Assembly (NCBI RefSeq): GCF_010548525.1
Contig: NZ_JAAGMG010000424.1
Span: forward strand, 1-53,715
Reading direction: 5' to 3'
DNA from: Streptomyces sp. SID14478
GTDB taxonomy: Bacteria; Actinomycetota; Actinomycetes; Streptomycetales; Streptomycetaceae
DNA: 53,715 nt
Part shown: in pieces, positions 34,425 through 41,209 of the stretch
Numbering within the stretch: position 1 is the stretch's first letter
Layout: every line of letters begins with the position of its first letter
Translations under genes and position numbers: made by a program
Notes under the pieces: model-generated
Seen by the model: only the letters and a program-made list of their open reading frames with translations
What the model was told of the DNA's origin: nothing
Databases searched by the model: none

Positions 34425-35366
34425 ATGCGCGCGCGATACGGGATTCCCCTGAAGGTCTCTGCTGGCATCGTGGCGGCCGGCGCCGCCACCGTGGCTTACG
34501 CGGCGGGTTTTGAAGCCCGCTCCTTCAGACTGCGCCGCGTCACGGTCCCCGTCCTGCCTGCGGGCATGCACCCCCTGCGGGTCCTGCAGGTCTCCGACAT
34601 CCACATGGTCGGCGGGCAGCGCAAGAAGCAGCGCTGGCTGCGCTCGCTGGCCGGCCTGCGCCCCGACTTCGTCATCAACACGGGCGACAACCTCTCCGAC
34701 CCGGAGGGCGTTCCCGAGGTGCTCGACGCACTCGGGCCGCTGATGGAGTTCCCGGGCGCGTACGTCTTCGGCTCGAACGACTACTACGGGCCCAAGCCGC
34801 GCAACCCCGGCCGCTACCTGGCCGAGAAGATCCGCGGACAGCACGGCCTGAACGGCAACCCGCCCGTGGTCGGCGCCATCCACAACCCGTGGGAGGGCCT
34901 GCGCGACGGGTTCGACGAGGCGGGCTGGCTGAACCTCACGAACACCCGGGGCGTGCTGAAGGTGGCCGGCGTCGAGATCGGCCTGACGGGCGTGGACGAC
35001 CCGCACATCAAGCGGGACCGTTACGCGGAGGTGGCGGGCGGCCCCCTGCCGGGCACCGACTTCTCCATGGGCATCGTGCACGCCCCGTACCTGCGCGCCC
35101 TCGACGCCTTCACGGCCGACGGCTACCCGCTGGTCCTCGCCGGGCACACCCACGGCGGCCAGCTCTGCATCCCGTTCTACGGCGCCCTCGTCACCAACTG
35201 CGACCTGGACACGGACCGGGTGAAGGGCCTGTCGACGCACGAGGCGGAGGGCCGGACGTCGTACCTGCACGTCTCGGCCGGCTGCGGCACCAACCGGTAC
35301 ACCCCGGTGCGCTTCGCGTGCCCGCCCGAGGCGACGCTCCTGACCCTGACCCCGGCCGGCCCCTGA
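34425..35366 (+). CDS. Membrane-anchored calcineurin-like metallophosphoesterase
   Basis: The 313-residue protein has an N-terminal hydrophobic segment (about 10-28). Its metal-site motifs are VSDIHMVGG (DxH), NTGDNLSD (GD), FGSNDYYGP (GNxD variant) and AGHTHGGQ (GHxH). It probably acts outside the membrane on phosphodiesters or UDP-sugar lipids. It holds the position of Rv3683 after ponA2, the last recognisable gene of the conserved block. CACGAT lies 6 nt before ATG 34425, suggesting a leaderless start. Confidence 0.9.
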   Translation: MRARYGIPLKVSAGIVAAGAATVAYAAGFEARSFRLRRVTVPVLPAGMHPLRVLQVSDIHMVGGQRKKQRWLRSLAGLRPDFVINTGDNLSDPEGVPEVLDALGPLMEFPGAYVFGSNDYYGPKPRNPGRYLAEKIRGQHGLNGNPPVVGAIHNPWEGLRDGFDEAGWLNLTNTRGVLKVAGVEIGLTGVDDPHIKRDRYAEVAGGPLPGTDFSMGIVHAPYLRALDAFTADGYPLVLAGHTHGGQLCIPFYGALVTNCDLDTDRVKGLSTHEAEGRTSYLHVSAGCGTNRYTPVRFACPPEATLLTLTPAGP

Positions 35367-35477
35367 CCCCGCCCGCCCCCGCTACCTCCTCCTCCTACTA
35401 CTGCGGCCTGCTACTGCCTCCCGCTACCCCGACGCCCCTTTCGCACCACTACGTACACGGGACTTACGGTGGGGTGC

Positions 35478-36221
35478 ATGATCGCGCCGTCCAGTGCCGC
35501 CTCCGTCCCGGCGGAGGCCGTAGTCCCCCAGCGCCGCCGCCCGGTGGCCGCCGCCTTCCGCGCGCTCGTCGCGCTCGCGGCGCTCACCGGCATCGTCATC
35601 GACCTCTCGATCAGCGACAGCGCCCTGCGCGTCCTCAGCTACTTCACGATCCAGTCCAACATCCTCGTCGCGGTCGCCTTCGCGCTCTCCGCCTGGCGCG
35701 CCTGGACCGCCCGCCCGCCACTGCGCCCGCTGGTGACCGGCGGCGTCCTCCTCTTCATCTGCATCACGGGGCTCGTCTACCACGTCATCCTGGCCAACTC
35801 CGCGAGCGGCTTCTCGATGACCGACGACCCCGACGTCGCCGTGACCGGCGCCCGCCAGGTCTCCAACCAGCTCCTGCACACCGTGACCCCGATCGGCGCG
35901 GTCCTGGACTGGCTGCTCCTCACCCGGCCCGGCGCCCTGCGACCGCGCCACGCCGCGATCTGGCTCGCCTACCCCCTGGCCTACTTCGGCTTCGCCCTGG
36001 CCCGCGGCGCGATCATGACGCCGGGGACACCGGCCCGCTACCCGTACCCGTTCCTGGACGTCGACGCCCACGGCTACGCGGGGGTCCTCGGCAACGCCGT
36101 GATCTTCGGCCTGGCCTTCTACGTCCTGGCCCTGGCCCTGGTTCTCCTCGACCGGATCCGCCCCGAGATCCGGGGCCCCGAAAACCGGATTTCGCCTCAG
36201 GCCGCCGGTCCGCTAAAGTAA
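35478..36221 (+). CDS. Pr6Pr-family membrane protein
   Basis: The 247-residue protein has six predicted membrane segments and the family features [26 protein letters not shown] and YPYPFLDVD. The function of this actinobacterial family is unknown. TACGGT ends 7 nt before ATG 35478 (leaderless), which is preferred to GTG 35469. It is the last gene before the tRNA-Pro integration site. Confidence 0.85.
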   Translation: MIAPSSAASVPAEAVVPQRRRPVAAAFRALVALAALTGIVIDLSISDSALRVLSYFTIQSNILVAVAFALSAWRAWTARPPLRPLVTGGVLLFICITGLVYHVILANSASGFSMTDDPDVAVTGARQVSNQLLHTVTPIGAVLDWLLLTRPGALRPRHAAIWLAYPLAYFGFALARGAIMTPGTPARYPYPFLDVDAHGYAGVLGNAVIFGLAFYVLALALVLLDRIRPEIRGPENRISPQAAGPLK

Positions 36222-36269
36222 TCGATGTCGCCGGGACCTGCAGCACTGCGGGAAGCGGAGCAACGACAT

Positions 36270-36343
36270 CGGGGTGTAGCGCAGCTTGGCAGCGCGCTTC
36301 GTTCGGGACGAAGAGGTCGTGGGTTCAAATCCCGCCACCCCGA
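36270..36343 (+). tRNA. tRNA-Pro (anticodon CGG)
   Basis: A 74-nt cloverleaf: the acceptor stem is CGGGGTG/CACCCCG, the anticodon stem-loop CTTCG-TTCGGGA-CGAAG gives anticodon CGG, and the T-loop is TTCAAAT. No CCA is encoded. It is the intact copy, and its 3' half is duplicated twice downstream. Confidence 0.95.
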
Positions 36344-36348
36344 CAGCT
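36302..36348 (+). repeat. attL-type direct repeat (tRNA-Pro 3' half)
   Basis: The 47-bp segment runs from the anticodon loop to CAGCT just after the tRNA. It matches 40071-40117 (1 mismatch) and 41062-41108 (2 mismatches). Confidence 0.9.
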
Positions 36349-36360
36349 AAGCACCAGGTC

Positions 36361-36394
36361 AGAGGCCCGGTACCGGATTCGGTATCGGGCCTCT
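36361..36394 (+). terminator. tRNA-Pro terminator, first copy
   Basis: A 15-bp stem (one G-T pair) with a 4-nt GATT loop, followed by TGCTTTG, begins 17 bp after the tRNA. Different hairpins lie at the equivalent place after each attachment-site copy. Confidence 0.8.
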
Positions 36395-36420
36395 TGCTTT
36401 GTGCGTGACTAACTGCGTGA

Positions 36421-36534
36421 CTACCGCTCCGGAGGCGGGGGCGTGCCGAAGATCCCGTCCATGGCCGTCGCGCCGGTCTGGATCACCGGGCGGATCTGCT
36501 TCCGGTAGACCTCCTCGGTCACGGCTGTAGACGA
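36421..36534 (-). pseudogene. Tyrosine integrase, C-terminal 37-codon stub
   Basis: The minus-strand frame reads SSTAVTEEVYRKQIRPVIQ TGATAMDGIF GTPPPPER then TAG. This matches the end of Streptomyces phage/AICE tyrosine integrases, just after the catalytic-Tyr region (GHSSTAVTE..YRKQIRPVI). A stop (36535-36537) directly precedes it, and the rest of the gene is missing; the NERD gene begins 16 bp further on. Its location beside attL is the normal place for int. Confidence 0.75.
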
Positions 36535-36549
36535 TCACACCGACCACGA

Positions 36550-37470
36550 TCACGTGCGCATCCAGGCCCGTCGATGCCGAGCCACCGCATAGATCTGTTC
36601 CACTTGATCCGGGGCGAACGTCCCGGAGAGCGGCCCGAGAGCGGAGACCTCCCGTTCTTGATAGATACGCACCGCGTATTGAGTGGCAGCCCGATGCAGT
36701 GAAGCGATGTCCACGAAGACGAGCACCGGTTCTACCGGAACAGCGAAAGGACAGCGGCGTTCCAAGACGAGCTGGACGTACGCAGCCTCCGCCTTGCTGG
36801 CTGCTGCGTACGCAACGGGCGGACCTCCGTTGATCTTGGCCATCGTGTCGCCGACCCACACCGACGCGCCCGGATGCCGTTTGGTGTTGACGCTGTAGGC
36901 GCCGCCAGGCCCGATCAGCAGGTGATCGACGTCTCCGCCCTTGCCGTTCGGGACGCCGTGCAGCACGCGCCAGCCATGAGCCCGCAGACGTTCTAGCTCA
37001 CGACCCACACGCCGTTCACCGGCAAGACCGCTGTAGAACGAATCCCACTCCGAGGAGCGGCCTCGCGCCTTGGACCAGAGCCGTTGAACTGTCGAGGGCC
37101 CGCGCGCGGCCATGGCCTCCAGGAGCCCGGCGCCAGGGCGATTCTGTGCCAGATCATCGGCCACGGTCAGATCTGGAAGCTTCATGATCCGCGCGTCTGC
37201 ACGAGCGGGAGCAGGCTCAGCCCGCGGTCGCGGTTGCACCGGTCGAGAACGAGCGGGGTCAGTAGATCGTGACGGTCCCTGCCGTTCAGTGAGGGAGCTC
37301 CCAAGATGTTGCCGCAGAAGCACCAAGGCTTCATCCCGGTACGCCAGGACCTTGATCGTGACAACCTTGGTTGCCCTATCAGCCCAAGCAACTGCTGTGC
37401 CGTCCGGCAAGTTGACGTAGAGCCGATCGCGTCCATGCCGACGCCATTGATTCACCGTGAGATCGCTCAA
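36550..37470 (-). CDS. NERD (nuclease-related) domain protein
   Basis: The 306-residue protein starts at TTG 37470 (LSDLTVNQWRRHGRDRLYVN in the family-conserved N-terminus), with GGGGGCGG upstream. An Arg/Pro-rich linker (about 62-95) leads to the NERD domain (about 150-265): GERRVGREL, WRVLHGVPNGKGGDVDHLL, IGPGGAYSVNTK. The Asp, Asp and Lys of the restriction-like core are present. A helical end (FAPDQVEQIYAVARHRRAW) follows. Such proteins are common in Streptomyces and may cleave DNA or bind it; roles in defence or in element biology are unproven. Its 3' end abuts the integrase stub, which suggests a deletion joined them. Confidence 0.8.
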   Translation of the reverse strand: MSDLTVNQWRRHGRDRLYVNLPDGTAVAWADRATKVVTIKVLAYRDEALVLLRQHLGSSLTERQGPSRSTDPARSRPVQPRPRAEPAPARADARIMKLPDLTVADDLAQNRPGAGLLEAMAARGPSTVQRLWSKARGRSSEWDSFYSGLAGERRVGRELERLRAHGWRVLHGVPNGKGGDVDHLLIGPGGAYSVNTKRHPGASVWVGDTMAKINGGPPVAYAAASKAEAAYVQLVLERRCPFAVPVEPVLVFVDIASLHRAATQYAVRIYQEREVSALGPLSGTFAPDQVEQIYAVARHRRAWMRT

Positions 37471-37821
37471 TGCCCCGCCCCCAGGTAGGCCGCCCTCAAC
37501 AGCCATGGGAGCAGCCGACCAGGCCCTGAGCAAGAGTGCCCGGCGCGGTGGAACTTTCCCTACTTCATCAAGCACCCGGCTGCGCTCCGCTCCGCCGGGC
37601 GGGCTTCCCGGCTCCGCTGGGGCTGCCGCTCCTGCCTCCGGCCCGCTCCGCCCCGCTGCGCCGACGCCCGCCCACTGTGGATAGGCCCGGAGGTCATGAG
37701 GCGAGCACACGGACGCATCCTGCCCACGGTCACAGGCGATGCCTCCGGCGGGGGATCGGCCGGCACCGGGTGGGAGGGGGCGCCGTTCCCGGCCGCGGGC
37801 ACATCGTGGCGAGCGTGGTGG

Positions 37822-37972
37822 GCTCCCATCCCGTCCACCATCGACCCAGGCAGAGCCGAGCAGACGCGGCCCATGGCGTCCAGGTCGTTCGTACAGTGGC
37901 GCGCTCCACCTGGACGCCATGAACCACGCCCGCTCCACAGACGTGTGGGTCGACGGCGGACGGGATGGGAGC
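37822..37972. repeat. Nested long inverted repeat (cruciform-like)
   Basis: Outer arms 37822-37848 and 37946-37972 are 27 nt with 25 matches. Inner arms 37872-37885 and 37908-37921 are 14 nt and perfect (CATGGCGTCCAGGT), with a 22-nt centre. The whole 151-bp structure lies in the 549-bp gap (37471-38019) between the NERD and excisionase-like genes, which has no supportable gene. It could be an origin or transfer site, or a structured RNA. Confidence 0.75.
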
Positions 37973-38019
37973 TGGGGTAGTTGGTGGGTCAGGAAGGGAA
38001 CGCGTTTGCGGCGCCTGCA

Positions 38020-38340
38020 TCAGTCCAGGCTGGTAGTGGCAGGTAGGGCCTCGTCACGAAGCCAGGCCTCAATGTCGCTTCGCCGCCAGTACAGGCGATA
38101 CAGGAAGCGATGAGGCGGCGGAAATGGCCGCTTCTTCGGGCCGCCACGGGCCAGCCAACTAGTGATGGTCTTCGGGTTCACTCGAACCAGCGCCGCAGCT
38201 CCGGCTGTGTCCACCCAGACGTCAGCCTCGGGCAACTCGGGCAGGCCCAGCAGGCGCCCCGCAGGCACCTCCTTGGCTTCGGCCAGGGCCGCAAGTAAGG
38301 CCTGGTGCTGGGTAGCCAGCGTCACGTGCCTGTCGTCCAC
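38020..38340 (-). CDS. Excisionase/AlpA-like helix-turn-helix protein
   Basis: The 106-residue protein has a C-terminal MerR/AlpA-type winged helix: ADVWVDTAGAAALVRVNPKTITSWLARG, then a wing and YWRRSDIEAWLRDE. This is the fold of recombination directionality factors (Xis) of Streptomyces AICEs, though the 40-residue N-terminal extension is longer than usual. GTG 38340 follows GGGAGGA. A perfect 18-bp palindrome lies just upstream, suggesting autoregulation. Confidence 0.75.
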   Translation of the reverse strand: MDDRHVTLATQHQALLAALAEAKEVPAGRLLGLPELPEADVWVDTAGAAALVRVNPKTITSWLARGGPKKRPFPPPHRFLYRLYWRRSDIEAWLRDEALPATTSLD

Positions 38341-38353
38341 GATTCCTCCCGTG

Positions 38354-38371
38354 TGCAGTTTTAAAACTGCA
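38354..38371. promoter_or_regulatory. 18-bp perfect palindrome, operator of the excisionase-like gene
   Basis: TGCAGTTTTAAAACTGCA is perfectly symmetrical and AT-rich, in a GC-rich genome. It lies 13 bp from the GTG on the upstream side, overlapping the likely promoter/leader. Confidence 0.65.
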
Positions 38372-38427
38372 ATACAGGCTACACGCCCCCCGCCCAGGAG
38401 ATCTTTGGTTTCAAATAGCCGTCTTAG

Positions 38428-38634
38428 CTATTCCTGGACTTCGCCTGTTCCGGCATCAAGTCCGGGGAATATCGAGGCCACTTGGGCGTCAGGGATTCGC
38501 TGAATTATCTGCTGCTTCAGCGCTTGCTCTGCCCGCTTAGTCCTGTAGTCCAAGATGTCGCGAACCACGCACCGCAACACCCATGCCACTCCGGGGAGAG
38601 AACCCAACGACGCCAGTTCACCAAGGATTTGCAC
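38428..38634 (-). CDS. Small helical protein, hypothetical
   Basis: The 68-codon frame starts at GTG 38634 (MQILGELASLGSLPGVAWVL) with GGAG upstream. It is predicted helical, with a hydrophobic first half and a charged second half (RTKRAEQALKQQIIQRIPDAQ). No family was recognised. It reads in the same direction as the excisionase-like gene and lies downstream of two minus-strand terminators. Confidence 0.5.
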   Translation of the reverse strand: MQILGELASLGSLPGVAWVLRCVVRDILDYRTKRAEQALKQQIIQRIPDAQVASIFPGLDAGTGEVQE

Positions 38635-38727
38635 CTGGGTCTCCTGGGTTGAGTAGCGGCCCTGCCAGCCAGACGCCAGCTAGGCCACACAGATGTCACC
38701 GTCCCCGAGGCGGGGCGGCAACAAAAA

Positions 38728-38780
38728 GCCCGAACTCAAGGTTCGGGCAACAAAAAAGACGGAGCGCGATGTCTCCGTCT
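38728..38780 (-). terminator. Two consecutive intrinsic terminators (minus strand)
   Basis: Read on the minus strand, hairpin AGACGGAG/CTCCGTCT (38780-38757) is followed by a T-run, then hairpin GCCCGAAC/GTTCGGGC (38748-38728) by TTTTT. Both have true U-tracts, rare in this window. No minus-strand gene ends here now, so they may be left from a lost gene or end an unseen small RNA. The rest of 38635-38919 has no gene I support. Confidence 0.75.
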
Positions 38781-38919
38781 TCGAGGCCTGGGCATGCCGG
38801 ACCTGCCTTCGAGTTTGCGACACTCAGCACTGGAAGTCAACGGCGGCGTACAAGCAGCAGGTCAAGCGCCTACCTGGTAGGCAGTCCTCGCATCTGCGGT
38901 GACAACTAGGCTTGTCACT

Positions 38920-39279
38920 GTGCCTCTACCTCTGGACGACCCCATCACTCTGTACCTGTACGGACTTGCTTGGGAAAGGGCCGTAGATCGCCTCCCGGGT
39001 CCCCCGCACAGTTCCTCTGCTCCGGTGACCAAGGAGGAACATCTGGCGTTCATCGCCACACTATCTGAATTGTCGGCCGGTATCGAAACAAACATTCTGA
39101 CCGCGACGTACTATGCGTGCCGATCCAACGTTTCTCAGGCCGATATCGGACGCACATGCGGAATCTCTCGTCAGGCAGTTCGTCAACGGCTCGGCAAGGC
39201 GACCGGCATCAGAGACGAGTATGCGCGCCAACACTCTTACTGGGATTACGAGTACGACGACTACTCTGAGGACGAGTGA
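38920..39279 (+). CDS. Helix-turn-helix protein of the element
   Basis: The 119-residue protein starts at GTG 38920 (MPLPLDDPITLYLYGLAWER), with TAGGCT ending 7 nt upstream (leaderless). Near residues 75-97 SQADIGRTCGISRQAVRQRLGK is a good HTH of the sigma-region-4/Trp-repressor type. The C-terminus is acidic and Tyr-rich (YWDYEYDDYSEDE). It is probably a DNA-binding regulator of element genes; the target is unknown. Confidence 0.65.
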   Translation: MPLPLDDPITLYLYGLAWERAVDRLPGPPHSSSAPVTKEEHLAFIATLSELSAGIETNILTATYYACRSNVSQADIGRTCGISRQAVRQRLGKATGIRDEYARQHSYWDYEYDDYSEDE

Positions 39280-39355
39280 CCTGTGGCTCCGCCAGCCCTA
39301 GTGCGTGGTCTGGGGGTGCAGGCTGACTGTCAGTGGGGCACTGTATGACATCTCC

Positions 39356-39898
39356 ATGCAGATCCTGGACATCGTGAAGAACGTTGCCGTCATCGGTGCC
39401 TGCCTCTCCGTCGTCTCCGCCATCACAGTGGCCGTCGTGACATCGCGGGCAAACCGCAGGCTGGAAGAACGCAAGCGCATCGCGCAGTTGGCCACGGACG
39501 CGTTTCTGGACAGCTGGAAGGCCCTCGTTGAAATAGGCACGTGCGAGAACCTGTTGTCGGAACTCCGGCCCAACGCACCAACTGAGCGTAGAGAAGAACT
39601 CGAGTCACGGCTGAGGACAGCCAAGCCCCTGTGGACCTCAGCCAAAGTGCGTATGTCTCTGTACGGAGGCAGAGAGGTGTCCCGCCTCGTCGCAAAGATC
39701 GAAGTAGCAGGCGGATTCGACGCAGGTGACTCCGAGAAGGTCTACGACCTAGCGTGCATCTTCCTGCAGGTCCGAAAGGACCTGGGACTGAACGAAGAGA
39801 TCGACCCGGTGCACATCTTCCAGGCCTTGGTTGGTGATCGCGTCAGCCTGCCGCCCCACGTGGGTGCCAGAGGGGCCATCCCTCCGACAAGCGAGTGA
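39356..39898 (+). CDS. Single-pass membrane protein, hypothetical
   Basis: The 180-residue protein (MQILDIVKNVAVIGACLSVV) has one N-terminal membrane span (about 7-30). A cytoplasmic helical domain follows, with coiled-coil character (RANRRLEERKRIAQLATDAF; RREELESRLRTAK). TATGAC ends 6 nt before ATG 39356, indicating a leaderless start. No family was recognised. Its place in a mobile element would allow a defence or exclusion role, but nothing in the sequence proves it. Confidence 0.6.
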   Translation: MQILDIVKNVAVIGACLSVVSAITVAVVTSRANRRLEERKRIAQLATDAFLDSWKALVEIGTCENLLSELRPNAPTERREELESRLRTAKPLWTSAKVRMSLYGGREVSRLVAKIEVAGGFDAGDSEKVYDLACIFLQVRKDLGLNEEIDPVHIFQALVGDRVSLPPHVGARGAIPPTSE

Positions 39899-40070
39899 GT
39901 ATTCGAGTGGGAGCGAGTCTCCTCCGAGGGCCTTGTGGCAAGGCGCACGCACTGAGTGTCTAACTGCGTGACAACCACGACGCACAACCGCGAACAATCA
40001 TGGACGTCAGCGGACCATCAGCGCAGGTGACAGGCAGAGCAGCCCAAGGACAGCGAGCAACCCGAGTTGC

Positions 40071-40117
40071 TTCGGGACGAAGAGGTCGTGGGCTCAAATC
40101 CCGCCACCCCGACAGCT
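40071..40117 (+). repeat. attR-type direct repeat, second copy of tRNA-Pro 3' half
   Basis: It matches 36302-36348 except T to C at 40093, in the T-loop. The 5' half of the tRNA is absent, so it is not a working tRNA gene. Confidence 0.9.
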
Positions 40118-40128
40118 GTAACACCAGG

Positions 40129-40165
40129 TCAGGGGCCTGATCCAGTTAATGGATCAGGCCCCTGA
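40129..40165 (+). terminator. Terminator hairpin after second attachment copy
   Basis: Perfect 16-bp arms (TCAGGGGCCTGATCCA and its complement) with a GTTAA loop. It also separates element 1 from the minus-strand toxin-like gene. Confidence 0.85.
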
Positions 40166-40204
40166 ATGGTTTTGGGGGGTCATTCGGGAGCCACCACCGC
40201 ATGC

Positions 40205-40528
40205 TCACTGCCAGAAGCACTCCTCGATCACGATCTGTGGATCAACGACCCGTCGGGTGAACTGGTAGCGCAGCCAGCCCCTGCCGTGGTCGAAATACAG
40301 AACATGCTGCCCACCGGGCCGGGTGGACTGGGCAGGCTCGACGCTCATCCCCGTTGGAAGGTCTCGGTCGGTGTCGATGCCCCGGAAGTACGGGTCCGCA
40401 GCAGTGACGAGTTCGGCACGGGCAGCGAGGACCAGGTCCCTGGCCGTATCGGGGAGGGACTCCCGGTCCTCCTCCGCCTGCTTGGTCCAGTCCGCTTGCC
40501 AGGGCGGCCCCATGAATCCCTCGGTCAC
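40205..40528 (-). CDS. RelE/ParE-like small protein, putative toxin
   Basis: The 107-residue protein begins MTEGFMGPPWQADWTKQAEE at GTG 40528. It has the layout of ParE/RelE toxins: an N-terminal helical hairpin (DWTKQAEEDRESLPDTARDLV) and then strands (MSVEPAQ, HVLYFDHGRGWLRYQFTRRVVDPQIVIEE). Assignment is by pattern only. Its start overlaps the stop of the DUF6247 gene by 4 nt, as is usual for toxin-antitoxin pairs. Confidence 0.55.
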   Translation of the reverse strand: MTEGFMGPPWQADWTKQAEEDRESLPDTARDLVLAARAELVTAADPYFRGIDTDRDLPTGMSVEPAQSTRPGGQHVLYFDHGRGWLRYQFTRRVVDPQIVIEECFWQ

Positions 40529-40869
40529 TGGCCCGGCTCCGCCTTCGCCGCCTGACGGCGCAGCAGACCAGCCTCCTCGATCAACGCTTTGGCGCGGGCG
40601 TAGTCGGGCTCCTGGTCGGCCGCATCTTCCAGCCCGTGCACCTTTGCTTCGAGTTGAGGGTCACGAGCGAGTGCGAACTCCCCCCACCAGCGCGCCATGA
40701 AGGCAGGCACCGGCGCAAGGTCGTAGGCATCAGCGATGTCACGGCGCCAGTGCCGGTCGAAGTCGACCAGGAGTTGCGGTGCGTACTCGGCGATCGCAGC
40801 CCGGAGTGCTTTCGGTGTCCTGTCGGGCATGGGGGCTGTGGCCCTGGAGCCGCGGGGAGCAGTCGTCAT
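40525..40869 (-). CDS. DUF6247-like protein, putative antitoxin partner
   Basis: The 114-residue protein has the DUF6247 pattern TPKALRAAIAEYAPQLLVDF, HWRRDIADAYDLAPVPAFMARWW and GEFALARDPQLEA. ATG 40869 has GGAAGAG upstream. It is the first gene of the coupled pair. The family is actinobacterial and often next to RelE-like genes, but biochemical evidence is lacking as far as I know. Confidence 0.6.
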   Translation of the reverse strand: MTTAPRGSRATAPMPDRTPKALRAAIAEYAPQLLVDFDRHWRRDIADAYDLAPVPAFMARWWGEFALARDPQLEAKVHGLEDAADQEPDYARAKALIEEAGLLRRQAAKAEPGQ

Positions 40870-41061
40870 GAGGGAGCTCTTCCTTCGGCGACGGGTGGGA
40901 AGGTGGCGGCCATTGAAACGGTACTACTCGCCCGTGATTACGGAGGAGTAGCCCACGATGCCCGAGAAAGACGGAGCCGGGAGCCCCTGAGGGAGCCAGA
41001 GGGGTGCCGACTTGCTCCCCGAGTCCTTTCCGCACCACCCGAGATCGGCGACCGAACATCG

Positions 41062-41108
41062 TTCGGGACGTAGAGGCCGTGGGTTCAAATCCCGCCACCC
41101 CGACAGCT
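41062..41108 (+). repeat. Third copy of tRNA-Pro 3' half
   Basis: It matches 36302-36348 with two mismatches (A to T and T to C, in GACGTAG and GGCCGTG). It is the outermost copy and most diverged, hence probably the oldest attachment scar. Confidence 0.88.
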
Positions 41109-41115
41109 GAAACAG

Positions 41116-41155
41116 CAGGTGAGGCGCCTACCGGATGCGGTAGGCGCCTCACCTG
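41116..41155 (+). terminator. 17-bp terminator hairpin after third attachment copy
   Basis: Perfect arms CAGGTGAGGCGCCTACC and complement with a 6-nt loop. This may be the ancestral terminator of the tRNA-Pro gene before integration. Confidence 0.88.
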
Positions 41156-41209
41156 TTCCTGTGTGCGTGTCCATCTGTGGGACCAGGGCCCCGGGCCCCG
41201 CTTGACGGT

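Larger units (their letters stand above)
36302..40117. mobile_element. Decayed tRNA-Pro-integrated element 1 (about 3.8 kb)
   Basis: The element is bounded by a 47-bp direct repeat of the tRNA-Pro 3' half (36302-36348 and 40071-40117, one mismatch). It contains an integrase stub, a NERD-domain gene, an excisionase-like gene, a nested inverted repeat and four small genes of unknown role. The lower GC and weaker codon bias of 38,350-39,900 fit transfer. With the integrase gone it should be immobile on its own. Confidence 0.82.
40071..41108. mobile_element. Decayed tRNA-Pro-integrated element 2 (about 1 kb)
   Basis: It is bounded by the second and third copies of the 47-bp tRNA-Pro half. Only a coupled DUF6247/RelE-like pair remains, with no recombinase. 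It is probably the remnant of an earlier integration, pushed away from the intact tRNA by element 1. Confidence 0.7.

Noticed and set aside
38693-38902. 69-codon plus-strand frame with CxxC and TAGGCC 6 nt upstream
   Set aside because: It runs through two perfect intrinsic terminators and has no family match; the terminators explain the sequence better.
40071-40117. Second and third tRNA-Pro genes
   Set aside because: Only the 3' half from the anticodon loop is present, so these copies are attachment-site duplicates, not tRNA genes.
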